From NCBI RefSeq assembly GCF_002794255.1, contig NZ_PGGW01000017.1, positions 87,524-151,523 of the forward strand: DNA of 64,000 nucleotides, given 5' to 3'. The notes under the pieces were generated by a model. That model made no database searches. It was not told where the DNA came from and saw nothing but the letters and a program-made list of their open reading frames with translations. The DNA is from Streptomyces carminius (GTDB taxonomy: Bacteria > Actinomycetota > Actinomycetes > Streptomycetales > Streptomycetaceae). Of this stretch, positions 9,059-18,076 are shown piece after piece. Position 1 is the first letter of the stretch. Every line of letters starts with the position of its first letter. The position numbers and the translations under genes are program-made.

Positions 9059-10189
9059 TCACCTGTTGGGGTGTTGGTTCGCGTACCGCGCCAGCCGCCA
9101 GTGGCCGCCGTCGTGTTCGACGAAACCGAGTGACCGGAGTTCCCGGAGACGGGTGAGTGCGCGGTCCTCCGTGAGGGCGGCGCCCCGTGCCGCCGCGGCG
9201 GTGTCGAACCCGCCTCTGGCCGGCAGCGCCTCCAGAACGCGCGCCGCTTCCGGCGCCAGCAGGTCGCGTGGCAGCATCGGCCCGCGCCGTTCGGGGGCGA
9301 GCTCCCCGATGCCGCCGACCAGTTCGATGATCTCGGCCGCGTCGGTGACGACGAGGCCCTCGCCGCGCAGAAGCTGGTGGACGCCCGCGGACAGCCCGCT
9401 GCTCACCGGCCCGGGCACCCCCATGGTGACCCTGCCGAGCGAGATCGCCCGCCGGGCGGTCACCAGCGAGCCGCTGCGCAGTTCCGCCTCCACCACGACG
9501 GTGCCGCGGGTGAGGGCCGCGATCACCCGGTTGCGCAGTACGAACCGGCTGCGGGTCGGATGGTCGCCGGGCGGCAGTTCGGCCACCAGCAGTCCCTGCT
9601 CCCCGATACGCCGGATCAGTCCCCTGTTGCCCGGCGGATAGGCGACATCGACTCCGCACGCCAGAACACCGACGGTCGCCCCGTCCACCACGAGGGCCCC
9701 GTTGTGGGCGGCGGCGTCCACGCCGTACGCCGCACCGGAGACCACTGTCCAGCCGCGTACGGCCAGGCTGGAGCCGAGTGTCGCCGCGACGTGGGAGCCG
9801 TAGTCCGTGCAGGCCCGGGCGCCCACGAGGGCGACGGAGCGCAGTGCCCACAGCCGCAGTGAGGCCCGCCCTCTCACCCACAGCCCGACGGGGCGGCCGT
9901 CTCCCAGGTCGTCCAACTGGCTCGGCCACTCGGCGTCCCCGGGGCAGACGAAGCGCCCGCCCAGTGCGGTGACGGCCGCCAGGTCGGCCTCGGGGGTGAG
10001 GTCGCGGGTGCGCTGCCGCAGTCCGGCCCAGCGGGCCGGGGAGGCGCCGGGCAGCGGGGGGCCGGAACCGAGGGCACGGAGGGTCTCCACGGCCCCGTAC
10101 CGGTCGATCCATCTGTTCATCGCCTCGTCGCCCGGCTCGCCGACCCTGGTGAGCGCCGCCCTGGCCGTGCGCTCCTCCTGGCCGGTCAT
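9059..10189 (-). CDS. dprA: DNA-processing protein DprA
   Basis: Binds incoming single-stranded DNA and loads RecA in naturally competent bacteria. Its role in streptomycetes is unclear. It is 376 aa from ATG 10189, which overlaps the comM stop as ATGA; a longer frame to 10399 lies inside comM and is rejected. The Rossmann core is visible: GGRFVCPGDAEWPSQLDDL, SVALVGARACTDYG, VSGAAYGVDAAAHNGAL and FVLRNRVIAAL. The C-terminal winged helix (ALPARGGFDTAAAARG, then LTRLRELRSLGFVE) is present. It is co-translated with comM and yraN, a conserved three-gene set. Confidence 0.96.
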   Translation of the reverse strand: MTGQEERTARAALTRVGEPGDEAMNRWIDRYGAVETLRALGSGPPLPGASPARWAGLRQRTRDLTPEADLAAVTALGGRFVCPGDAEWPSQLDDLGDGRPVGLWVRGRASLRLWALRSVALVGARACTDYGSHVAATLGSSLAVRGWTVVSGAAYGVDAAAHNGALVVDGATVGVLACGVDVAYPPGNRGLIRRIGEQGLLVAELPPGDHPTRSRFVLRNRVIAALTRGTVVVEAELRSGSLVTARRAISLGRVTMGVPGPVSSGLSAGVHQLLRGEGLVVTDAAEIIELVGGIGELAPERRGPMLPRDLLAPEAARVLEALPARGGFDTAAAARGAALTEDRALTRLRELRSLGFVEHDGGHWRLARYANQHPNR

Positions 10190-11793
10190 GCCCGGCCACC
10201 GGTGAGTGCCGTACCGCGCCGCACGCCGGTGCGCAGTTCCAGCGCGCCGTCCACGTCGCCGGCGGTGGGCCGGTCGTGTCCGGCGAGGTCGGCCAGTGTC
10301 CAGGCGACCCGCAGAACGCGGTCCAGGCCGCGTGCGGTGAGCAGTCCGCGTTCCATGTCCTCCTCGGCCCGGCCCAGCGCGCCGGGCGTTGCCGGCCATC
10401 TGGTCCGCAGTTCGTGTCCGGGGACTTCGCTGTTGGTGTGCCAGGGTGTGTCGGCGTACCGGGCGGCGGCGCGCTCCCGGGCGGCGCGTACGCGGGCCGC
10501 CACGGTGGCGGTGGATTCAGCGCCGCCGCCGGGGGAGACCAGCTCGGAGCGGGTGACGGGCTCGACGGTGACTCTCAGGTCGACGCGGTCCAGCAGCGGG
10601 CCGGAGAGACGTGCGCGGTAGCGCCTGACCGAGGAGGGCCGGCACTCGCAGCCGCCGCCCCGGGAGCCGTGCCGGCCGCAGGGGCAGGGGTTGGCGGCGA
10701 GGACGAGCAGGAAGCGGGCGGGCATGCGCATCATGCCCTGGGCCCGGGCCACCACGACCTGCCCGGATTCCAGCGGCTGGCGCAGCGCGTCGAGCACCCG
10801 GGCACTGCACTCGGCCGCCTCGTCAAGGAAGAGCACCCCGTGGTGGGCGAGGGAGACGGCTCCGGGCCGGGGCAGCCCGGTGCCGCCGCCGACGAGGGAG
10901 GCCATGGTGGCCGAGTGGTGGGGCGCGCAGTACGGGGGCCGTTCGACCAGCGGCTGCCCGGGTGGCAGCACCCCCGCCACGGAGTGGACGGCGCTGACCT
11001 CCAGCGCCTCCTGCGGGGCGAGCGGCGGCAGCAGTCCGGGGAGCCGTTCGGCGAGCATCGTCTTGCCCGCGCCGGGCGGGCCCTTGAGGAAGATGTGGTG
11101 GCGCCCCGCGGAGGCGACCTCCAGGGCGCGCCGGGCCGTGGTCTGGCCGGCGACCTCCCGCAGGTCGACGGTGCGCTCGCCGCCGATCCCCGTGATGCCT
11201 CCCCCGGCCCCGGGGACGGCGAGTCCGGCGAGCATCGCGGCCGTGGTGCCGTCCTCGACCTGGTCCTCGTCGGGGACGGGCTCATCGGTCAGGACGGCGA
11301 CGAGCTGCCGCAGGGAGCGGACACCGAGCACGGAGACGCCGGGGACCAGGGCGGCCTCGGCGGCGGTCTGCTCGGCGACGACGACCTGCCGGTACCCGGC
11401 GTCGGCGGCGGCCAGAACGGCGGGCAGGACACCGCGGACCGGCCGGACGCGGCCGTCGAGTCCCAGCTCTCCGATCATGACCAGCTCGGTGAGCTCCCGG
11501 GGGTCGATCCGCTCCGCGGCGCCGAGGACCGCGCAGGCCACGGCCAGGTCGAAGCCGCTTCCGCTCTTGGGCACCGAGGCGGGGCTGAGTCCCACGGTGA
11601 GCTTCTTCTGCGGCCAGTCGATTCCGGAGTTGACGACGGCGGCCCGGACCCGGTCGCGGCTCTCGACCAGGCTCTTGTCGGGCAGTCCCACCAGGGTGAA
11701 GGTGGCCACTCCCGGTTCGAGGTCGGCCTGGACCTCGACGACCACGCCCTCGACGCCGACGAGCGCGACCGAGCAGGTGCGGGCGAATCCCAT
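10186..11793 (-). CDS. comM: YifB/ComM-type Mg-chelatase-like AAA+ ATPase
   Basis: 535 aa. The N-terminal Lon-protease-like domain (about 1-170) begins MGFARTCSVALVGVEG and includes the family stretch LTVGLSPASVPKSGS. The central AAA+ module has Walker A GPPGAGKTMLAERLPG and Walker B GVLFLDEAAE. A C-terminal Mg-chelatase domain follows with Cys residues (NPCPCGRHG). ComM is a helicase that helps branch migration during transformation in other bacteria. Its start is 1 nt after the yraN stop and its end overlaps dprA by 4 nt, so translation is coupled. Confidence 0.95.
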   Translation of the reverse strand: MGFARTCSVALVGVEGVVVEVQADLEPGVATFTLVGLPDKSLVESRDRVRAAVVNSGIDWPQKKLTVGLSPASVPKSGSGFDLAVACAVLGAAERIDPRELTELVMIGELGLDGRVRPVRGVLPAVLAAADAGYRQVVVAEQTAAEAALVPGVSVLGVRSLRQLVAVLTDEPVPDEDQVEDGTTAAMLAGLAVPGAGGGITGIGGERTVDLREVAGQTTARRALEVASAGRHHIFLKGPPGAGKTMLAERLPGLLPPLAPQEALEVSAVHSVAGVLPPGQPLVERPPYCAPHHSATMASLVGGGTGLPRPGAVSLAHHGVLFLDEAAECSARVLDALRQPLESGQVVVARAQGMMRMPARFLLVLAANPCPCGRHGSRGGGCECRPSSVRRYRARLSGPLLDRVDLRVTVEPVTRSELVSPGGGAESTATVAARVRAARERAAARYADTPWHTNSEVPGHELRTRWPATPGALGRAEEDMERGLLTARGLDRVLRVAWTLADLAGHDRPTAGDVDGALELRTGVRRGTALTGGRA

Positions 11794-11794
11794 G

Positions 11795-12169
11795 TCAGGC
11801 CACCCCCCGGAGGTGCTCCACCCGGGGCGCGCCGCGCTCGGGCAGGACGATGCCGACGAGGTCGATGCGGACTCCGCCGGTGGGCGGGCGGCCGTACCGG
11901 GCGATCCAGCGCTCGGTGAGCCAGTGGGAGGCGAGTCTGCGCAGCCGTTCGGCCTTGCGCGGGGTGATGGCCGCCGCCGGGTGTCCGTAGGGACCGGTTC
12001 TACGTGTCTTGACCTCGCAGACGACGAGTGCGTCGGCGTCCCGGGCGACGATGTCGATCTCGCCGTCCCGGCAGCGCCAGTTGCGTTCCAGGACGGCCAT
12101 GCCGGCCTGGCGCAGCCGTCTGGCGGCCAGGTCCTCGCCGTAGCGTCCGAGTGCGTCTCTGCCGTTCAT
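11795..12169 (-). CDS. UPF0102/YraN-family endonuclease-fold protein
   Basis: 124 aa from ATG 12169, chosen for the strong GGAGGTGG ribosome binding site 8 nt upstream. The frame open to 12223 adds an unconserved leader. The restriction-endonuclease-like core is visible: [27 protein letters not shown], and [10 protein letters not shown], the catalytic-like D/E-x-K pattern. The function of YraN is not settled. It heads yraN-comM-dprA and has the repeated TCCACA element 64 nt upstream of its start. Confidence 0.93.
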   Translation of the reverse strand: MNGRDALGRYGEDLAARRLRQAGMAVLERNWRCRDGEIDIVARDADALVVCEVKTRRTGPYGHPAAAITPRKAERLRRLASHWLTERWIARYGRPPTGGVRIDLVGIVLPERGAPRVEHLRGVA

Positions 12170-12233
12170 CGGTACCACCTCCGGGTCCGACTCTGACGGC
12201 TGCGGAGACGGTCGGCCGATCATGGTCCGTTTC

Positions 12234-12271
12234 TGTGGACGGCAGACCGGTTGTGGATATCTCGCTCACCC
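12234..12271 (-). promoter_or_regulatory. Element 2: GGGTGA-N8-TCCACAACCGG-N7-TCCACA
   Basis: Minus-strand counterpart of the element at 6324-6361, with the same two TCCACA cores 18 bp apart, the same TCCACAACCGG block and the same GGGTGA at the same distance. It points toward yraN, whose ATG is 64 nt downstream. Its GGGTGA overlaps a CTCACCCG-TG-CGGGTGAG palindrome (12265-12282), which weakens the independence of that part of the match. Confidence 0.5.
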
Positions 12272-12282
12272 GTGCGGGTGAG
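12265..12282. repeat. Short perfect palindrome
   Basis: CTCACCCG-TG-CGGGTGAG, between the DUF2469 gene and yraN. It may be a weak terminator stem for the former or an operator for the latter. Confidence 0.5.
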
Positions 12283-12315
12283 GCGCGGGTACGGCCGCAC
12301 ACCCGGGCCCCGGGC

Positions 12316-12639
12316 TCACCGCTTGAAGCCGGAGTCCTCGGGCAGGTCGAGATCGCTCTTGTTGAGCTCCTCGATGTTCACGTCCTTGAAGGTGAGTACT
12401 CTGACCTGCTTGACGAAGCGGGCCGGGCGGTACATGTCCCACACCCAGGCGTCGGCCATCGAGACCTCGAAGAAGACCTCGCCCTGGACCGAGTGCACCT
12501 GCATCTCGTAGTCGTTGGTGAGGTAGAAACGCCGTTCGGTCTCGATCACGTACTTGAACAGGCCGACGACGTCCCGGTACTCCCGGTAGAGCTTCAGCTC
12601 CATCTCGGTCTCGTACTTCTCGAGGTCCTCGGCGCTCAT
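12316..12639 (-). CDS. DUF2469 family protein
   Basis: 107 aa from ATG 12639 (MSAEDLEKYETEMELK), preceded by AAGGGGAA. The frame continues to 12672 but overlaps the preceding lepB gene. It is an acidic, highly conserved actinobacterial protein with the motifs FYLTNDYEMQVHSVQGEVFF and MADAWVWDMYRPARF. Function is unknown. It sits at the 3' end of the signal-peptidase cluster, upstream of yraN. The family assignment is confident from these motifs. Confidence 0.92.
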   Translation of the reverse strand: MSAEDLEKYETEMELKLYREYRDVVGLFKYVIETERRFYLTNDYEMQVHSVQGEVFFEVSMADAWVWDMYRPARFVKQVRVLTFKDVNIEELNKSDLDLPEDSGFKR

Positions 12640-12652
12640 GACGTGTTCCCCT

Positions 12653-13402
12653 TCAGGCGTGCGTCCCTCCATTGTGCGCCAGGCTCCTGCGCCGTTCGCG
12701 GAGCGCGGCGAGGGGGCCGTACGCTGCGCCGCCGAAGATCAGCACGGCTCCGGCGGCGATCGCCACCAGGAGGGGCCCCAGCGGGCCGGGCCGGGAGATC
12801 CCTCCGGGGAGGTCCGCGAAACTTCCGGGGCGATCCACCATGCCCGCGCCGGACAGCGGCCACACGGTGGCGTCGACCCGGCCGGTCACCGCCTCCCGCT
12901 CCACGGAGCCGTTGTCGGCGTCCTGCAGATGCGTCCGGGAGTCGAGGGATTCGGAGCGGTGGTCGCCGAGGAGGAAGAGCCGTCCTTCGGGCACGGTCGC
13001 CTCGAAGGCGGTGAAGGAGGCCCGGTCCTGCCCCCGTACGTACGGCTCGTCGACCGGTGTGCCGTTGACGGCCAGTCTTCCCCGTCCGTCGCAGCACTCG
13101 ACGGTGTCGCCGCCGACGCCGACGACCCGCTTGGTCACCGGCACCCCACCCCAGACCGAGTCCCGGAAGACGACTATGTCACCGCGTCTGACCTGGTCGC
13201 CGTCGATGCGCTGGGCCAGCACCCGGTCCCCGGCGTCCACGGTGGGGGCCATGGAGCCGGTCGGCACGGTGTAGGGCTGGTAGAGAACGGCCGCCCAGAC
13301 GAAACCGCCGAGGAAGAGCACGCAGCCGATCGCCGTGGCCACCGACGACAGGACATGGCCCAGTCGGCCGCGGCGTCTTCCGGTACGTCCCGCTCTGCTC
13401 AC
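12653..13402 (-). CDS. sipZ: Type I signal peptidase (SipZ position)
   Basis: Membrane serine protease that removes signal peptides from Sec and Tat exports. It is 249 aa. The N-terminal membrane anchor is at about residues 18-41, with catalytic Ser50 in YTVPTGSM and general-base Lys91 in VTKRVVG. The conserved GDHRSESLDSR box E follows. A second hydrophobic segment at about 205-228 (LGPLLVAIAAGAVLIFG) puts the C-terminus back across the membrane, as reported for SipX, SipY and SipZ of S. lividans. It is the last of four tandem paralogues, and the letter is assigned by order only. Confidence 0.92.
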   Translation of the reverse strand: MSRAGRTGRRRGRLGHVLSSVATAIGCVLFLGGFVWAAVLYQPYTVPTGSMAPTVDAGDRVLAQRIDGDQVRRGDIVVFRDSVWGGVPVTKRVVGVGGDTVECCDGRGRLAVNGTPVDEPYVRGQDRASFTAFEATVPEGRLFLLGDHRSESLDSRTHLQDADNGSVEREAVTGRVDATVWPLSGAGMVDRPGSFADLPGGISRPGPLGPLLVAIAAGAVLIFGGAAYGPLAALRERRRSLAHNGGTHA

Positions 13403-13472
13403 TGCGCGCTCTCCGGAAGGTCTGGGTCCACCGACGGTCTCGCCGCACCCTACCTCCGGAGAGGCCCGCTGG

Positions 13473-14450
13473 TCAGCCCACGTCCCGCCGGGCCGGTCCG
13501 CCGGGAGGGCCGCCCGCCGCCGGTGCCCTCAGCCGCCTGCGCAGCAGCACCAGCGGTACCGCGCCCACCAGCCCCAGGGCGGCCGGTGCCATGGCCAGGC
13601 CCTGCTTCTCGAAGGTGTCCGGCACCGGCAGGGTGCCCCAGCGGTCGACCGGCCATGCCCTGACGACGGCCCGCCCCACGACCTCGTCCACGGGGACCGT
13701 CCCCTTGCCGGGGAGCTCCTGGTGGAAGCGGGAGTCCAGGGAGTTCTGGCGGTTGTCGCCCATCACCCACAGCCGGTCCTCGGGGACCTCGACCGGGCCG
13801 AAGCCCTCACTGCCGCACGGGGTGCTCCCGGGGTAGATGTAGGACTCCTCGTCCAGGGCCTTGCCGTTGACCGTGACCGGGCCGTTCTTCTCGCAGGCCA
13901 CGGTGTCGCCGCCCACCGCGATGACCCGTTTGATCAGGTCCTGCTCCTCGGCGGAGGGCAGCAGACCGATGAAGCTCATGAACTCCTGGAAGGCGGCGCC
14001 GATCCCGCCGGAGCCGTCCGGCGCGTCGTCCAGCCAGCCCCCCGGATCGCCGAAGACGACGACCTCGCCGCGTTCGGGCTCGGCCCCGAACCAGGGGGTC
14101 AGCTTGTCCACCAGGACCCGGTCGCCGCGCTGCAGGGTGTTCTGCATCGAGTCGGAGGGGATGGAGAACGCCTGGATCAGGAAGGTCTTGATCAGCAGCG
14201 CCAGGATCAGTGCGATTCCGACCAGCAGGGGGAGTTCCTTCAGGAAGGAGCGCTGTTTCTTGCCTGTCACGCTCTCCCCGCCGTCCGGGCTCGCACCATC
14301 CGGATGCCCGCTGTCCGGATGCCCGCTGTCCGGGCTCCCGCTGTCCGGTTCGGCGGCCGGCCTCTCACCCCGCTCCTCCTGCGCCTTGCCGGTCCGCCGC
14401 CTGTCCGGCCCGTCCGCGTCGGAGCGCGCTCCGATCGCCACGTCCCCCAC
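13473..14450 (-). CDS. sipY: Type I signal peptidase (SipY position)
   Basis: 325 aa from GTG 14450, preferred because AGGAG lies 5 nt upstream; GTG 14456 is the alternative but its ribosome binding site would touch the start. An N-terminal cytoplasmic tail carries a PDSGH/PDSGS repeat (about residues 37-53). The membrane anchor KELPLLVGIALILALLIK follows, then catalytic Ser101 in SIPSDSM and Lys in DLIKRVIAVGGD. The MGDNRQNSLDSR motif is present. A C-terminal hydrophobic segment (MAPAALGLVGAVPLVLL) is a second anchor. The 5' end overlaps the preceding paralogue by 86 bp in another frame. In S. lividans SipY is the major signal peptidase. Confidence 0.92.
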   Translation of the reverse strand: MGDVAIGARSDADGPDRRRTGKAQEERGERPAAEPDSGSPDSGHPDSGHPDGASPDGGESVTGKKQRSFLKELPLLVGIALILALLIKTFLIQAFSIPSDSMQNTLQRGDRVLVDKLTPWFGAEPERGEVVVFGDPGGWLDDAPDGSGGIGAAFQEFMSFIGLLPSAEEQDLIKRVIAVGGDTVACEKNGPVTVNGKALDEESYIYPGSTPCGSEGFGPVEVPEDRLWVMGDNRQNSLDSRFHQELPGKGTVPVDEVVGRAVVRAWPVDRWGTLPVPDTFEKQGLAMAPAALGLVGAVPLVLLRRRLRAPAAGGPPGGPARRDVG

Positions 14451-15414
14451 ATCCACTCCTCACACTGCTCGTACGGTGTCCTCGCCCGCGCCTCAGCCGC
14501 CGCAGGCCCACAACACCCATAACGAGCGGGAGTTCCACAGGGCTCGGGAACTGCACCATGTCATTGTCGCCGCCCGCGGCGGCCGAGGCGGGCTCGCCGC
14601 GCGGGTCCGGTACCGACGCGTAGGTCTCGGGCTCCTCCAGTCGCCGCCAGTGGGAGTACGGCCAGGCGATCACCACGGCCTTGCCCACCACGAGGTCCTC
14701 CGGAATGGTTCCCTTCCCCGGTTCCTCCAGGTGGTAACGGGAGTCGGCGGAGTTGGCCCGGTGATCACCCATCACGAAGATCCGGTTCTGGGGGACCCGC
14801 ACCTCGAAGGTCATCTGTGAGGGGGCGTTCCCGGGGTGGAGATACGGCTCGTTCAGCGGTGTGCCGTTGACCGTCACCCGGCCGTCCTCGTCGCAGCACC
14901 TGACGGTGTCGCCGCCCACCGCGACGACCCGTTTGATCAGGTCCTGCTCGTCGTCCGAGGGCAGCAGACCGATGAACGTCAGGAGCTGTCTGCCCTGCTT
15001 GATCCCCACCGGGTCGTTCCGGTCGGGCTTGTCCTCGGGCGGCAGCCAGCCGCCGGGGTCCTTGAAGACGACCACGTCGCCGCGTTCGGGGCGGGCGCCG
15101 AACCAGGGGGTCAGTTTGTCCACCAGGACCCGGTCGTCGATCCGGATCGTCTGCTCCATCGAACCGGAGGGGATGACGAACGCCTGGACCAGGAAGGTCT
15201 TGAGGACCAGGGCGATGAGCAGCGCCACGCCCACCAGGATGGGTATCTCCTTGGTCACCGACAGCCGGCGCCGGCGCCTGATCCGCCTGGCCGCGCGCCG
15301 CCGGTCCGCCCGTCCTTCGCCGGGGCCGCGCAGCGTCGTGCGGGAGTCCTGGTCCGCGTACGCGTACGCGCCGCCCGCCCGGCCTCCTCCCCGGGGCCGT
15401 CCTCGTCTACCCAT
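14365..15414 (-). CDS. sipX: Type I signal peptidase (SipX position)
   Basis: 349 aa. A very basic N-terminal tail (RRAARRIRRRRR, residues 39-50) precedes the anchor EIPILVGVALLIALVLK. Catalytic Ser85 lies in FVIPSGSM and Lys in DLIKRVVAVGGD. The box MGDHRANSADSR is intact. The weakly hydrophobic segment ELPLVMGVVGL near residue 295 may be the second anchor. The last ~30 residues overlap sipY and are Arg/Gly-rich, so translation may be coupled. The start overlaps the previous gene by 8 nt (ATGGGTAG). Confidence 0.92.
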   Translation of the reverse strand: MGRRGRPRGGGRAGGAYAYADQDSRTTLRGPGEGRADRRRAARRIRRRRRLSVTKEIPILVGVALLIALVLKTFLVQAFVIPSGSMEQTIRIDDRVLVDKLTPWFGARPERGDVVVFKDPGGWLPPEDKPDRNDPVGIKQGRQLLTFIGLLPSDDEQDLIKRVVAVGGDTVRCCDEDGRVTVNGTPLNEPYLHPGNAPSQMTFEVRVPQNRIFVMGDHRANSADSRYHLEEPGKGTIPEDLVVGKAVVIAWPYSHWRRLEEPETYASVPDPRGEPASAAAGGDNDMVQFPSPVELPLVMGVVGLRRLRRGRGHRTSSVRSGCGGRGDRSALRRGRAGQAADRQGAGGAG

Positions 15415-16042
15415 GGCGGCCCCGCAGGGAGGTCCAGCGGCCGGCCGGCCAGACGATCCGGTCGGCCCGGCCGATCACCCGGTCCACCGGTACGGTGCCG
15501 CCGCCGGGGCTGCCGAGGTGGTCCCGCGAGTCCCGGGAGCGGGAGCGGTGGTCGCCCATCACCCACAGCCGCCCCCCGGGGACCTCGATGTCGAACGGCA
15601 CGGCCGAGGGCCGGTCGTCGGGATGCAGGTACGTCTCGTCCACCGGTTGGCCGTTCACCTCGATCCTTCCCCGCGCGTCGCAGCACCTGACCCTGTCCCC
15701 GCCGACGCCGACGACCCGTTTGACGTAGTCGGCCCCGTCCCGCGTTCCCCGGTCGAAGGAACCCGCGCCGTCGAACACCACAACGTCCCCGCGCCGCGGA
15801 TGGTTGCCGAAACGGTAGGCCAGCTTGTTCACCAGTACACGGTCGCCGACTTGGAGCGTGTTCCCCATGGAGTCGCTGGAGATGCGGAAGGGTTCCGCCA
15901 CGAACGCCTCGGCCGCCGACAGGGCCAGGAGCGCCGCGGCGACCGCCACCACCGCCATACGCACGGAGCGCGACCGGCGTCCCCGCCCCGTGCAAGGGGC
16001 GGGGACGCGGTCGCGCTCCGTGGGCTGTGCGTCGGTGTCCAT
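15407..16042 (-). CDS. sipW: Type I signal peptidase (SipW position)
   Basis: 211 aa, the shortest of the four. A basic cytoplasmic N-terminus is followed by an anchor at about 29-47 (MAVVAVAAALLALSAAEAF). Catalytic Ser58 lies in RISSDSM and Lys in DYVKRVVGVGGD. The box MGDHRSRSRDSR is present. There is no C-terminal hydrophobic segment, which matches SipW of S. lividans, the only one of its four without a second anchor. It is first in the cluster, 114 bp after rplS. Confidence 0.92.
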   Translation of the reverse strand: MDTDAQPTERDRVPAPCTGRGRRSRSVRMAVVAVAAALLALSAAEAFVAEPFRISSDSMGNTLQVGDRVLVNKLAYRFGNHPRRGDVVVFDGAGSFDRGTRDGADYVKRVVGVGGDRVRCCDARGRIEVNGQPVDETYLHPDDRPSAVPFDIEVPGGRLWVMGDHRSRSRDSRDHLGSPGGGTVPVDRVIGRADRIVWPAGRWTSLRGRHG

Positions 16043-16156
16043 CGAGCCGAGAGCCTAACCCGACGGCCCGGTGCTCCGCGGCGAAGGCGGTACGGGCCCG
16101 GCACCGCGGGTACGTCCCGAGGACACCGCGGGCCGCCGCGCGGCCCCGGCCGCGGA

Positions 16157-16504
16157 TCAGCGCTCGCGCTTCTCCTTGATCTTCGCGGCCTTGCCGCGCA
16201 GCTCGCGCAGGTAGTAGAGCTTGGCGCGGCGGACGTCACCGCGGGTGACGACATCGATCTTCTCGACGACCGGGGTGTGCACCGGGAAGGTGCGCTCCAC
16301 GCCGACGCCGAAGCTGACCTTGCGGACGGTGAAGGTCTCGCGGATGCCGGCGCCCTGGCGGCGGATGACGACGCCCTTGAACTGCTGCACTCGGGAGCGG
16401 TTGCCCTCGATGACGCGCACGTGGACGTTGACGGTGTCGCCCGGGCGGAAGGCCGGGATGTCGCTGCGCAGCGAGGCGGCGTCGACGCTGTCGAGCAGGT
16501 GCAT
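16157..16504 (-). CDS. rplS: 50S ribosomal protein L19
   Basis: 115 aa from ATG 16504 ([15 protein letters not shown]). It sits at the 30S-50S interface. Family motifs [30 protein letters not shown] and [18 protein letters not shown] are intact. It follows trmD by 131 bp in the standard rpsP-rimM-trmD-rplS order and precedes the signal peptidases. Confidence 0.97.
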   Translation of the reverse strand: MHLLDSVDAASLRSDIPAFRPGDTVNVHVRVIEGNRSRVQQFKGVVIRRQGAGIRETFTVRKVSFGVGVERTFPVHTPVVEKIDVVTRGDVRRAKLYYLRELRGKAAKIKEKRER

Positions 16505-16635
16505 GACGGTCTGCTTTCCTCGCCGATGCCACAGGTCATCGGCGGAACGATTCGTTGGGTGGTCTGGCGGCCCCGGTGCCGGGCCGGCGTCGGTCCCCCT
16601 GTGGCAGGGTCGCGGGCCGGGCGTGGGGCAGCGGC

Positions 16636-17451
16636 CTATTCTTCCACGCCTTTGGCGGTGCGCCCAAATCGGCCGTCCGGCAGCTCGGTCCAGCCCAGTT
16701 CCGCGAGGAGTTCGCGGTCCTGGGCCCCCAGTGCCGCGGGATCGCAGCGTTCGACGAGGTCCGGCCGGTACCGCGCGGTGCGGCGGAACGCCTGGTCGCG
16801 GCGCCAGCGGGCGATCCGTCCGTGGTGACCGCTGAGCAGCACCTCCGGAATGCCCCGGCCGCGCCACAGCGGCGGCTTGGTGTAGACGGGGCCCTCCAGG
16901 AGGCTTGCCATGGCGCCGGGGGCGAAGGAGTCGTCGCGGTGGGACTCGGCGTTGCCCAGGACCCCGGGCAGCAGCCGGGCGACGGCCTCGACCATGACCA
17001 GGACGGGGGCCTCTCCCCCGGCCAGCACGTAGTCGCCGATGGACAGCTCCCGCACCCGCAGGCGCTCGCCGTACTCCTCGATGACGCGGCGGTCGATGCC
17101 CTCGTAGCGGGCGGGGGTGAAGACCAGCCAGGATTCGGCCGCCAGCTCGACGGCCGTCCGCTGGGTGAAGGGGCTGCCGCTGGGGGTGGGGACGACGAGG
17201 ACCGGTTCCCTCCCGTCCTCGTCCGAGGCGAGGATCGTGTCCAGTGCCTCGCCCCACGGTTCGGGCTTCATCACCATGCCGGGGCCGCCGCCGTAGGGGG
17301 TGTCGTCGACGGTGTTGTGCCGGTCGTGCGTCCAGCGCCGCAGGTCGTGGACGCGTACGTCGAGCACGCCGCGGGCGCGGGCCTTGCCGACGAGGGAGAC
17401 GTTCAGCGGCTCCAGGTACTCGGGGAAGATCGTGACGATGTCGAGCCTCAC
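16636..17451 (-). CDS. trmD: tRNA (guanine-N1)-methyltransferase TrmD
   Basis: Makes m1G37 in tRNAs, preventing +1 frameshifting. It is 271 aa. GTG 17451 overlaps the rimM stop as GTGA. It has the SPOUT trefoil-knot fold, with [16 protein letters not shown] at the N-terminus, [31 protein letters not shown] and the SAM-binding loop [11 protein letters not shown]. The C-terminal helical domain ([13 protein letters not shown]) is complete. Confidence 0.97.
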   Translation of the reverse strand: MRLDIVTIFPEYLEPLNVSLVGKARARGVLDVRVHDLRRWTHDRHNTVDDTPYGGGPGMVMKPEPWGEALDTILASDEDGREPVLVVPTPSGSPFTQRTAVELAAESWLVFTPARYEGIDRRVIEEYGERLRVRELSIGDYVLAGGEAPVLVMVEAVARLLPGVLGNAESHRDDSFAPGAMASLLEGPVYTKPPLWRGRGIPEVLLSGHHGRIARWRRDQAFRRTARYRPDLVERCDPAALGAQDRELLAELGWTELPDGRFGRTAKGVEE

Positions 17452-18050
17452 CGGGCCGCGCCCCCGTCGTCCCCGGTCCCGGCCCCCTCATTGCCGCCGC
17501 CGTTCCCGGAGCCCCGCGGAGTCCGGCCCGCGGTCTCGGCCCGGTCGTCCAGCAGACCCGGCGGGGGATCGACCACCGCCCGCTGCGCCGCCAGGTCGAC
17601 CTCCGGCACGATCTCGCCGACGAAGGGGATCAGCACCTCGCCGCCGTCCGCCCTCCGCACCACCAGCAGGTCCTGGTACGGCAGATGGGCGATCTCCTCG
17701 ATCCGTCCGACGGCCGTCCCGTCCCGGGTGACGACCTCGAGGTCGACCAGCTGGTGGTCGTAGTACTCGTCGGGGTCCTCGGGGCTCTCCTCCGGGTCCA
17801 CCTCGGCAATCAGCAGGGTGTTCCGCAGTGCCTCGGCGGCCGTGCGGTCCCGCACCCCCTCGAAACGCAGGAGCAGCCGCCCGCTGTGGACGCGGCCCTC
17901 GGCGATGGTCAGCGGGCCCGCGGAGGCCGGGTCGGTGGCCAGGACGGCGCCGGGGGCGAGCCGCACCTCGGGCTCGTCCGTCCGCACCTCCACCGTGACC
18001 TCGCCCCTGATGCCGTGTGCGCGGCCGACGCGCGCGACTACCAGCTGCAC
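17448..18050 (-). CDS. rimM: 16S rRNA processing protein RimM
   Basis: Assembly factor for the 30S head; it binds S19. It is 200 aa from GTG 18050, with GGAG about 10 nt upstream. The N-terminal barrel begins [19 protein letters not shown], and the PRC-barrel part shows [11 protein letters not shown] and [12 protein letters not shown]. The last ~35 residues are a Gly/Asn/Asp-rich tail beyond the usual end. It is translationally coupled to trmD. A long hairpin separates it from the KH gene. Confidence 0.95.
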   Translation of the reverse strand: MQLVVARVGRAHGIRGEVTVEVRTDEPEVRLAPGAVLATDPASAGPLTIAEGRVHSGRLLLRFEGVRDRTAAEALRNTLLIAEVDPEESPEDPDEYYDHQLVDLEVVTRDGTAVGRIEEIAHLPYQDLLVVRRADGGEVLIPFVGEIVPEVDLAAQRAVVDPPPGLLDDRAETAGRTPRGSGNGGGNEGAGTGDDGGAAR

Positions 18051-18076
18051 TGCTCACAAACTCCAGATGGTCCGGT

